DNA of 64,000 bases from Bacteroidaceae bacterium (GTDB lineage Bacteria; Bacteroidota; Bacteroidia; Bacteroidales; Bacteroidaceae). Each line of letters starts with the position of its first letter. Position 1 is the first letter of the stretch. A program made the position numbers and the translations under genes. The DNA lies in the NCBI GenBank assembly GCA_024398495.1, contig JAKSJA010000004.1, forward strand, positions 1 through 64,000. Reading direction: 5' to 3'. Below are positions 56,919 through 64,000 of this stretch, one piece after another. Under the pieces are notes generated by a model, which was not told where the DNA came from, ran no database searches, and saw only the letters and a program-made list of their open reading frames with translations.

Positions 56919-59900
56919 ATGCACGGTATAATAGAAGCTTTTAAGAACAACCTCATTGAAGAAGACCGTTATATGATGATTGTTGACGGTCTTTATGCAA
57001 CACTTATCATCACAGTATTTGCAGCCATCTTCGGCACCATCCTCGGCGGTGGTATCTGCTGGATGCGTATGAACAGACACAAGTGGCTGCGGAAAACAGC
57101 AGAAGCGTATATAGACATCATGCGCGGCACACCGGTATTGGTATTGCTGATGTTGATGTATTACGTTGTCATGGCACCTGTTGAAGCAGATGCAATCCTT
57201 GTTGCCATCATCACGTTTGCCATGAATGCATCGGCATATATCTGTGAGATGTTGCGCACAAGTATAGAAAGTGTAAGCAAGGGACAGACGGAGGCAGGAC
57301 TGTCATTGGGACTCACCAAGAGTCAGACATTCTTCCGCATCGTGCTGCCTCAGGCTGTGCAGAAAGTAATCCCTGTCTATCAGGGTGAACTCATTTCCCT
57401 ATTAAAGAACACTTCCATTGTAGGTTATATCGCCGTAATGGATATGACAAAAGCTTCCGACTTGATTCGTTCTCGTACCTTTGATGCCTTCTTCCCATTG
57501 ATAATAGTTGCCATCATCTATTTCCTCATCGCTTGGCTTATCGGATTGCTGTTGAAGACATTCACTCGCAGACGTCTGTCCGCCGGTGCCGTACGTATGA
57601 TGATTCCGGCACTCCTCGTATTCCTTGCCACTTCCTGTGACAACGGAGAGCAAAAGAAATACAAAGACCTTGACGATGTGATGCATCATGGCAGCATCGC
57701 CGTGATGGAAGGCTCCGTGTATGACATTGCCCTGTCAGAAAAATACCCTAATGCCAATATAGCGCGTGTCAACTCCATTGCCGAAGCGGCAGAATTTGTC
57801 CTTTCAGGCAAAGCCGTAGCCATGTCAGCAATGGACATACAGTGTAAATTCATCCGACATAAGGATCCACAGTTGTGCTTCCTGCCCGACACAGTGACGA
57901 AGATAGACATCGCAGCAGGTTTCCCGAAAGGCTCACCGCTGAGAGAAGATTTCAACCTTTTCGTCAAGAAAATTAAAAACGACGGTACACTTGACGAGGC
58001 TTACAGACGTTGGATGCGTGTGGATGTCGATTCTGTCAAGATGCCAAACATAAAAGTACCGCAAAAGGGAAAACCTCTGGTGATGTGCGTCACTGGTACA
58101 CAGATGCCACTCAATATGATGCGTGGCAACGAGTGTGTTGGCTACGACGTTGAATTGGCGATGCGGTTTGCACAGTATATGCACCGACCGTTGGAACTGA
58201 TGATGACATCATTTCAAGGACTCATCCCTGCCCTTACCACAGGCAAGGCAGACTTTGCATTGAGTTCATTGATTGTCACCGATGAGCGGAAGAAGAAAAT
58301 AGACTTTTCTATCCCTTATTTCCACGACACTGGCGTGGCATTGACGCTCCGCGACAATTATCTCAATGGACACCTCATCACCGATGAGGAGAGTCTGCGT
58401 GGCAGAAAACTGGCTTCATTGCTCGGATTGTATGTCGAGGATGATGTTAAAAAAGAGTTTGGTGAGGACAACGTGATGATTTTCAACACCGAGACAGACC
58501 TTTACAATGCTGTTACAAGTGGCAAGACGGATGCGGCACTCGTTGACCATATGACACTGCCGTCCCGTCTGCGCAAATACCCTGACCTTGACACCATCCC
58601 GTCTCATTTCCCGAAACTTCCGCTTGGAGTGGGCTTTGTCAAAAACGACTCCACCCTTTCACGCTCTTTCCAGCAATTCATCACACAAATAAAAGAATCT
58701 GGACAGTTGGAAGAGATGCGCAAGCGGTGGATAGATGGCGAAGGAAAGTCCCGTCACATGGATGTAAAGAGTGTCACCATCGGAAAACCTATCCGCGTAG
58801 GGGTGACATCCACCATGCCACCACTCAACTTCATCTCACACGGCACCTACGATGGTCTTGAAGTGGAGATGATGCGGAGGTTTGCATTATGGATGAAAAG
58901 ACCTGTCGAATTCGTTACAACAGACTTCGGTGCTCTCATTCCTTCCCTGACAAAAGGAAAAGTGGATTGCATCGTATCAACAATAAAGATAACCCCAGAG
59001 CGGGCGAAAAAAATCACTCTCATCCCATATCTGGAAAGCAGGTTGCTGTTTGTATTCAAACGTCAACAGATTCTGACAAGTACGTTCAGTGAAGCATCAT
59101 TGAAAGGGAAGACTGTTTCCACAATTATGGGAGCATACATGGAACAAGAGTTGGTACGCGACTACGGTATGGACAATGTGAAGGTCTATAATACAGAAAC
59201 CGATGTCTTCCACTCTGTGGCACGAGGTCTTGTCGATGGTGGATTCATGGACGACCTTGCCACCATCGAAAATCTTCGGAAGAATCATGATTTGGACACC
59301 GTTGCCTCGCATTTCCATCCACTGGATGTGGGTGCAGGCTTCCGAAAGAGCGACAAAGAGTTTGCCGAGCAGTTCAGGACTTGGTGGCAGGGATTCGGCA
59401 AGTCTGATGAAGGACGCGATATGACTGACCGTTGGCGTACAAAGACTGGCGATGCACGCCACAAGGACGTAAAAGTCCCTACGTTGGGAGAACCGTTGCG
59501 CGTGGCAATCTCCGGTGATATGACGCCATTCAACTTTTCATCCAATGGCGACTATGACGGTTTTGAAGTGGAGATGATGCGGCGGTTTGGAGCAAGCATC
59601 GGAAGACCAGTTCAGTTTGTCGTCATGAATTTCGGTGCTATGATAGCATCACTCAATGCCGGCAAGGTAGATGTCATCACGTCAATGATGAATGTCACCG
59701 AAGAAAGGGAAAAAGCCATACTGATGGTACCATACATGCAAAGCAAGGTAGTGATTGTCTATCGGAAACCTGATGCCAATGCTGCTGCATCAGACATGCA
59801 GGCAGCAATGTATCTCCTTATCCTGTTGGTAATCATCGCCATCATCGTTGGCTTCATCCTGTGGCGCAGAAGAAAACAGGCAGCCATGGTCCGTGCAGCA

Positions 59901-61007
59901 CGCGAGAAACTCACCCCACAGGGAAAAGACGTGATAATAACCGTCTCTCATCTGAAGATGCGGTTTGAAGATGGTGTCATGCCGCTCAAAGACATCAACG
60001 CAGAAATACGCAAGGGAGAGGTGATAAGCATCATCGGCCCTTCAGGAACAGGCAAGAGCACATTCCTACGGTGTCTGAACCTGCTCAACACCCCTACAAG
60101 CGGTAGTATCATCATAGACGGGCAAGACATCCTCGCACCATACGCAGACGTACCGTCATTGCGACAGAAGATGGGCATGGTATTCCAGTCATTCAACCTC
60201 TTCGACCACATGAACGTCATCGAAAACATCATGTTCGCACCCGTCTATCTCAAGAAGACAACACGGGAAGAAGCGCGTGAGGAAGCCATGCGACTCCTGC
60301 AACTCGTAGGACTCACAGAGAAAGCCAACGCCTATCCTGACATGCTCTCTGGAGGACAGAAGCAACGTGTGGCAATAGCACGCGCACTCGCCATGCATCC
60401 AGAGATTCTGCTCTTCGATGAGCCTACCTCCGCCCTCGATCCGACAATGGTCAGCGAAGTTCTCGGAGTCATGCGCACCCTCGCACGTCAGGGTATGACC
60501 ATGATGGTCGTCACCCACGAGATGAAGTTCGCACGCGAGGTCTGCAACAGAGTCTTCTATATGGACAAAGGACTCATCTACGAAGAAGGCACGCCAGAGC
60601 AAATCTTCGACCATCCACAGAAAGAACGCACACGCATCTTCGTCAATCAGATACGCCAGTGCACCTACGATATAAAGAGCGTCAACTACGACCCTTATGA
60701 GATGATGTCACAGATAGACACCTTCTGCACACGATACAACATGTCAGCCGTCACTATCGACCATATCATGCACATCGTGGAAGAAAGTCTGCTCATCATA
60801 GGCATCACACCGGGTATGCAGGTCAATGTCAGTTACGGAGAGAAAATGTCCGATGTCGAAGTTACCATCACCACACCGACGACACTCTCTGACGACATCC
60901 TTACCAACTCCGACCACGAACTCTCTGTGACGATGATACGGGGCATGAGTCAGTCCATCGACCTCACCCACACCTCATCAGGCACGACCCTCACCGTCAA
61001 GGTCTGA
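56919..61007 (+). CDS. Single-chain polar amino-acid ABC transporter: permease, binding domains, ATPase and extra C-terminal domain
   Basis: A 1362-residue protein that carries a whole importer. Residues 1-218: HisM/GlnP-type permease with about five helices and the EAA loop [19 protein letters not shown]. 217-240: a basic stretch and a short hydrophobic run ending FLATSC, like a lipoprotein signal. 250-375: binding-domain lobe II only. 380-612 and 620-848: two full SBP_bac_3 domains. 855-950: lobe I only. The ligand-contacting Arg of lobe I is kept (Arg457, Arg695, Arg930). 963-983: a membrane helix. 1003-1245: ATPase with Walker [11 protein letters not shown]-loop, signature LSGGQKQR, Walker B ILLFDEP and His1200. 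1246-1362: an extra domain. Charge placement fits periplasmic binding domains and a cytoplasmic ATPase. Located after an exported dipeptidase. Confidence 0.92.
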   Translation: MHGIIEAFKNNLIEEDRYMMIVDGLYATLIITVFAAIFGTILGGGICWMRMNRHKWLRKTAEAYIDIMRGTPVLVLLMLMYYVVMAPVEADAILVAIITFAMNASAYICEMLRTSIESVSKGQTEAGLSLGLTKSQTFFRIVLPQAVQKVIPVYQGELISLLKNTSIVGYIAVMDMTKASDLIRSRTFDAFFPLIIVAIIYFLIAWLIGLLLKTFTRRRLSAGAVRMMIPALLVFLATSCDNGEQKKYKDLDDVMHHGSIAVMEGSVYDIALSEKYPNANIARVNSIAEAAEFVLSGKAVAMSAMDIQCKFIRHKDPQLCFLPDTVTKIDIAAGFPKGSPLREDFNLFVKKIKNDGTLDEAYRRWMRVDVDSVKMPNIKVPQKGKPLVMCVTGTQMPLNMMRGNECVGYDVELAMRFAQYMHRPLELMMTSFQGLIPALTTGKADFALSSLIVTDERKKKIDFSIPYFHDTGVALTLRDNYLNGHLITDEESLRGRKLASLLGLYVEDDVKKEFGEDNVMIFNTETDLYNAVTSGKTDAALVDHMTLPSRLRKYPDLDTIPSHFPKLPLGVGFVKNDSTLSRSFQQFITQIKESGQLEEMRKRWIDGEGKSRHMDVKSVTIGKPIRVGVTSTMPPLNFISHGTYDGLEVEMMRRFALWMKRPVEFVTTDFGALIPSLTKGKVDCIVSTIKITPERAKKITLIPYLESRLLFVFKRQQILTSTFSEASLKGKTVSTIMGAYMEQELVRDYGMDNVKVYNTETDVFHSVARGLVDGGFMDDLATIENLRKNHDLDTVASHFHPLDVGAGFRKSDKEFAEQFRTWWQGFGKSDEGRDMTDRWRTKTGDARHKDVKVPTLGEPLRVAISGDMTPFNFSSNGDYDGFEVEMMRRFGASIGRPVQFVVMNFGAMIASLNAGKVDVITSMMNVTEEREKAILMVPYMQSKVVIVYRKPDANAAASDMQAAMYLLILLVIIAIIVGFILWRRRKQAAMVRAAREKLTPQGKDVIITVSHLKMRFEDGVMPLKDINAEIRKGEVISIIGPSGTGKSTFLRCLNLLNTPTSGSIIIDGQDILAPYADVPSLRQKMGMVFQSFNLFDHMNVIENIMFAPVYLKKTTREEAREEAMRLLQLVGLTEKANAYPDMLSGGQKQRVAIARALAMHPEILLFDEPTSALDPTMVSEVLGVMRTLARQGMTMMVVTHEMKFAREVCNRVFYMDKGLIYEEGTPEQIFDHPQKERTRIFVNQIRQCTYDIKSVNYDPYEMMSQIDTFCTRYNMSAVTIDHIMHIVEESLLIIGITPGMQVNVSYGEKMSDVEVTITTPTTLSDDILTNSDHELSVTMIRGMSQSIDLTHTSSGTTLTVKV

Positions 61008-61028
61008 TTGTTTCTTGACCCTTGGGAT

Positions 61029-62111
61029 ATGAAAATAAGCAAGTTCCTCTTGGCATTAGTGGCAATTCCTGCGTTCTCCTTTGTAACTCAGGATTGCCAC
61101 GCACAGGAGAAAAAATCTTTTACCGACAAAATACTGAAGAAAGCCGATTCAGTAAGCCATCTCCTTTATACAAAAAAGATAAAAACCGACACGAACTATG
61201 TCATACGCCCGATACGCCCTTGGACAATAAAATTAAGATATGATTTGAAGCGTACATACTTCAGCACCGACGACCTGTATGACAATCAGAGATACAAATA
61301 CTATTTTGAAAACGACTTCAACTCATCAATAGGATTTAGTGTCAACTATCAAGGACTTTCCATTTCCCTTTCTTTCAATCCCCAGAAATTTTCCAGCAAG
61401 AACAACGATACAGAGTTCAACTTAAACTACTATAATAACAAGTGGGGATTCGACATCTCATATTCAAATGTCAGGCGATTTCGAGGATCTAACGAATTCA
61501 TCGACCTTTTTACAGACAAAAAGGAATCTTGGGGAGACACCCATCTGAAAGGTTATTCTGCAAATATCTATTACGTCTTCAATAACAAGAAGTTCTCTTA
61601 TCCGGCAGCATTCAACCATACATGGATACAAAAACGTAGTGCAGGAAGTTTCATCACAGGAATTTCCGTATATACAGGCAAAGCAGACGTCGATCTCTCC
61701 ATATTTGATGAAGAATGGGCAAGACGACTACGTTATATGATAGATGAAGTGAGGATGAAATATTTCTCAATAAATTTCGGATATGCTTACAATTTTGTTC
61801 CAAGCAGACATTGGCTGTTACATGCATCGTTTGTACCTGGCATAATGCTGTGGAAGGATTATACGGCAGACATAGTAGCATTCGACATCAACTCAAACGG
61901 AGTGCCATACACCCCATATTCTACCGAGCGATGGCCAAAGCGGATTACCGATTTTTCAGGAACATTGCGTCTTGGCGTAACTCATTTTTGGGATAGATAT
62001 TTTCTGGGAGCCACCGTTGTCAAGCAGTTTGAATACGTTGGCGACAGCGACATCGCAACAATGTACGGTGGCAGATGGAAGATACGCACCTACGTAGGAG
62101 TAAGATTGTAA
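61029..62111 (+). CDS. Exported DUF4421 protein, probable outer-membrane beta-barrel
   Basis: A 360-residue product from the ATG at 61029, which gives a signal peptide (MKISKFLLALVAIPAFSFVT, cleavage near CHAQ). An upstream TTG at 61008 would place seven odd residues before it. The body alternates aromatic and polar residues (SIGFSVNYQGLSISLSFNPQ, FNLNYYNNKWGFDISYSN) and ends WKIRTYVGVRL, as beta-barrels do. The match to DUF4421 is from memory. It starts 21 bp after the transporter stop and may share its transcript; function unknown. Confidence 0.72.
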   Translation: MKISKFLLALVAIPAFSFVTQDCHAQEKKSFTDKILKKADSVSHLLYTKKIKTDTNYVIRPIRPWTIKLRYDLKRTYFSTDDLYDNQRYKYYFENDFNSSIGFSVNYQGLSISLSFNPQKFSSKNNDTEFNLNYYNNKWGFDISYSNVRRFRGSNEFIDLFTDKKESWGDTHLKGYSANIYYVFNNKKFSYPAAFNHTWIQKRSAGSFITGISVYTGKADVDLSIFDEEWARRLRYMIDEVRMKYFSINFGYAYNFVPSRHWLLHASFVPGIMLWKDYTADIVAFDINSNGVPYTPYSTERWPKRITDFSGTLRLGVTHFWDRYFLGATVVKQFEYVGDSDIATMYGGRWKIRTYVGVRL

Positions 62112-62227
62112 CCCTTTTTTACTTAACTTTCAAGTTATGCCAACTCTAACAATCTCCCGAAAACAATAAATATCACACTTCATCTTTCTATCAACCATAC
62201 CACATCGTACAAAACACTATTCCTCAT

Positions 62228-62337
62228 CATGCAACCCACCTGACATGGCGATGTGTGCAACCTAACGTGAAGATGCGCATCACTTGACGTGATGATGCGT
62301 GTCACCTGATGTGATGATGCGTGTCACCTGATGTGTC
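62228..62337. repeat. 22-bp periodic repeats, block 2a (five units)
   Basis: Units start at 62228, 62250, 62272, 62294 and 62316. The last two share their first 20 bases (GATGCGTGTCACCTGATGTG); earlier units are degenerate versions (for example GATGCGCATCACTTGACGTG). Confidence 0.85.
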
Positions 62338-62447
62338 GTTAAGACCTACCAGACCTATTGTCAAGACCTATCTGACTTGGCGGGTAGAATCAGCATTGTT
62401 GTCGGGCAGACCTACCATCCAGGCAAGTTAGAATCAAACTCTGTGAG
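62338..62447. repeat. 22-bp periodic repeats, block 2b (five degenerate units)
   Basis: Continues the same period from 62338. Units 1, 2 and 4 carry AGACCTA at the same offset; units 3 and 5 carry TAGAATCA at the same offset. Confidence 0.55.
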
Positions 62448-62473
62448 CCGTAGATGTGACTTGCCTTTATATC

Positions 62474-62690
62474 GGATGTACGCATCGCATAGTTTTGTTG
62501 TACTCATCACAAAGATTGTTTGTGCGTGTCAAAAAGAAGTGACAAACTCGTCATAAAGAAATGGTCAACTCTTCATAAAGAAATGCCCAACACTTCATAA
62601 AGTTTTTAGTAACTCTTCACGTAGTTTTACCCACATCTTCATAAAGAATTTCATAACGCGTCATTTCAACAACATCTTCACGTCGTTTTG
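62474..62690. repeat. 22-bp periodic repeats, block 2c (about ten units)
   Basis: Units start at 62474, 62496, 62518, 62540, 62562, 62584, 62606 and 62628, then continue with one 2-bp phase slip. The core is ACTCTTCATAAAGAAA or a variant. The core and period match block 1 at 26043-26130. Confidence 0.8.
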
Positions 62691-62874
62691 ACAAAAACTA
62701 TATGAAGTGTTGAAATCGTAATCCGCTCGCAGAGTCTGTAGTCGAGAGTCAACTATCAACAGTCAACGGTCAACGGCTTTTTTATTGTCGGATAAACTCA
62801 GGTGACTTGAAAGTTGCATGTGCGTAGGTAGAGATTACAAATGCGGTCATTCGTATTTTCTATTTAGCCTGGTC

Positions 62875-63006
62875 GCATCATCAATTACGGCTGGTTTCAT
62901 TATCAATTTCAGTTGCACACATCAGCAATTGCGGTTGCTGACATCAACAATTGCGGTAGCGCACATCAGCATTTGCGGTTGCTAACATCTGCATTTACGG
63001 TCGCTA
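62875..63006. repeat. 22-bp periodic repeats, block 2d (six units)
   Basis: Units start at 62875, 62897, 62919, 62941, 62963 and 62985. The consensus core is ACATCAGCAATTGCGGTTGC; the first two units are the most diverged. Confidence 0.85.
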
Positions 63007-63041
63007 ACAGAAACGAGAGCATCTCCCAAAACTGCCTAACG

Positions 63042-63100
63042 GCACTCCTCATTACGGGACAACCCTTCTGCTGTCGCAAGCAGACACATCTAATGTCTGC
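63042..63100. repeat. Two-hairpin dispersed element, copy B
   Basis: Begins GCACTCCTCATTACGGG like copy A, then GGG-ACAA-CCC, a linker, GTCGCAAGCAGA and a 7-bp stem GCAGACA/TGTCTGC (63080-63100). Both stems differ in sequence from copy A at 18230-18290 but still pair. Confidence 0.6.
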
Positions 63101-63160
63101 CCCGCTGGAGAAGAGGACAAAAAAATACTGCTGTTTTCGTTATCAATTAAGAAAATTTTC

Positions 63161-63168
63161 TATCTTTG
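63161..63168 (+). promoter_or_regulatory. -7 element of the hydrolase lipoprotein gene
   Basis: TATCTTTG at 63161-63168 fits the consensus; the -33 region has only TTTTCG near 63134. Predicted leader about 70 nt. Confidence 0.6.
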
Positions 63169-63243
63169 CACCTGAAATGTAGCAACTACGAAAGTTTATA
63201 GTTTAAGAGTTTAGAGAATATATTATTTATCAACAAGTAAAAA

Positions 63244-64000
63244 ATGAAGACAATGAAAATTAAGTATTTTGCACTTATGCTTGCCGCCGTACTGACATTT
63301 ACGGCCTGCAACAACGATGATGACAGCACACCAAGTTCACCAACGGGTCCTACAATTGAGACTGGCAATTGGTGTGGGACATTGGATGAATATACTATCA
63401 CAGTCAAAGATATGATAGATCTGATTACAACGGCAGTACCTGATATTGCAGACTATGTTGACCTTTTCGCAGATTTACTCTGTGATGTCAATGTCGCTAA
63501 GATAAAATATACTACAACAGATCCGGATGGAAATATTATCGAAGCATCAGGTTTAATAACCTATCCTTCAAAAATGGAAGAATATGATCACATTCTAAGC
63601 GTACAACATGGTACGATGGATGTGAATGGTGGTCCGACAGATCAGGTATTTCCCATTGAGACGTTACCGGTGTTCAATGGCGAGTTGGTTGTAATGGCTG
63701 ATTATCTTGGTTATGGCGTCAGCAAGACTAAGGATTTGAAGAACACGTATATGCATGCCAAGACCACTGGCACTGCATGCGCAGATATGTTACAGGCTGC
63801 CAGACAATATCTGGACAGCAAAACCGATTTGGAGTGCATCAATGACGATGTGCGCTTAATAGGCTACTCGCAGGGAGGTCAGGCCACTATAGCTACACTG
63901 TTTGAATTGGAGAGACGTGGACTTGGCGAGCAGATATCGCTGGTTTGGGCGGGAGCCGGACCATACGATATGGTATCGTTCCTCAATGAAAGTATCAAGA
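63244..64000 (+). CDS. Alpha/beta-hydrolase lipoprotein, 3' end beyond the window
   Basis: The frame opens at the ATG at 63244 and stays open to the window edge (252 codons). The N-terminus is a lipoprotein signal: MKTMKIKYFALMLAAVLTFT followed by AC, then NNDDDS. The mature part resembles secreted lipase/esterase hydrolases: ITYPSKMEEYDHILSVQHGT, LVVMADYLGYG and the nucleophile elbow VRLIGYSQGGQATIA (GxSxG). Asp and His of the triad would lie beyond the edge. Likely a surface or periplasm-facing esterase or peptidase-like hydrolase; the substrate is unknown. Confidence 0.85.
   Translation, partial: MKTMKIKYFALMLAAVLTFTACNNDDDSTPSSPTGPTIETGNWCGTLDEYTITVKDMIDLITTAVPDIADYVDLFADLLCDVNVAKIKYTTTDPDGNIIEASGLITYPSKMEEYDHILSVQHGTMDVNGGPTDQVFPIETLPVFNGELVVMADYLGYGVSKTKDLKNTYMHAKTTGTACADMLQAARQYLDSKTDLECINDDVRLIGYSQGGQATIATLFELERRGLGEQISLVWAGAGPYDMVSFLNESIK

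Larger units (their letters stand above)
62112..63243. other. Gene-free 1.1 kb made largely of 22-bp-periodic repeats
   Basis: No protein frame is supported; the short open frame at 62913-63182 is built from repeat units. The stretch holds four 22-bp-periodic blocks (62228-62337, 62338-62447, 62474-62690, 62875-63006), a two-hairpin element (63042-63100) and a promoter box for the lipoprotein gene. Confidence 0.75.

Noticed and set aside
62228..63006. CRISPR array
   Set aside because: The repeats are contiguous 22-bp units with no unique spacers, the units are degenerate, and no cas genes are present.
62913..63182. 89-codon plus-strand frame
   Set aside because: It is made of the 22-bp repeat units and the two-hairpin element; no start context and no family.

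Overview
The window reads as an ordinary chromosomal stretch of a Bacteroidales bacterium, most likely Prevotellaceae (Prevotella/Segatella-like). The reasons are: a short primary sigma factor lacking region 1.1; promoters of the TTTG-N19/20-TAnnTTTG type; no reliance on Shine-Dalgarno sites; the fused MurF-alanine racemase; the bifunctional fucose enzyme Fkp; GSCFA, DUF4296, DUF4421 and DUF5686-like proteins; and lipoproteins with a Cys followed by acidic residues. No phage, transposon or CRISPR array was seen.

Layout. 1-2.5 kb: two tandem amidohydrolase genes (one cut by the window edge) and a membrane protein. 2.6-5.1 kb: divergent pgk and the primary sigma factor gene, whose leader carries two short tandem repeat tracts. 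5.1-12.8 kb: an outer-membrane-type protein and an AddAB-like helicase-nuclease pair. 12.7-17.9 kb (minus): ileS, a DksA-like gene, lspA and a DUF4296 lipoprotein. 18-22.8 kb (minus): topB, thyA, folA and an rsmF-like gene. 23.1-25.4 kb (minus): a secreted carboxylesterase and a small secreted protein ended by a clear terminator. 25.4-26.4 kb: a gene-free repeat-rich stretch. 26.4-39 kb (plus): lysS, gpsA, pgi, a HAD phosphatase, fkp, GSCFA, murF-alr, an MFS transporter and a HIT protein, then a terminator and tRNA-Phe on the other strand. 39.2-55.1 kb (minus): ribH and a TPR protein; a run of M3 peptidase, dCMP deaminase, S41 peptidase, formyl-THF cyclo-ligase, recF, DUF721 and alkaline phosphatase; then fabD, a GH13 enzyme, uvrA, a DegT aminotransferase and a short miaA homologue. 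55.2-62.1 kb (plus): a secreted C69 dipeptidase, a giant single-chain amino-acid ABC transporter and a DUF4421 protein. 62.1-63.2 kb: 22-bp-periodic repeats. 63.2 kb to the end: an alpha/beta-hydrolase lipoprotein cut by the window edge.

Most unusual is the 1362-residue ABC transporter at 56919-61007. Permease, about three substrate-binding-domain equivalents, a second membrane helix, the ATPase and an extra C-terminal domain lie on one chain. The binding domains read lobe II - (I-II) - (I-II) - lobe I, so one domain is apparently split between the two membrane-proximal ends. A lipoprotein-like signal sits at the permease/binding-domain joint. It lies 42 bp after an exported dipeptidase, suggesting a peptide-hydrolysis plus amino-acid-uptake unit.

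Other points: 22/23-bp periodic degenerate repeats in two gene-free regions; a dispersed two-hairpin element with compensatory stem changes; a cluster of leftward -7 promoter boxes between rsmF and ileS; a UvrA with a much shortened insertion domain; a MiaA homologue lacking its helical domain; and a lumazine synthase with Tyr in place of the usual catalytic His. All calls come from reading the sequence; no database search was run.
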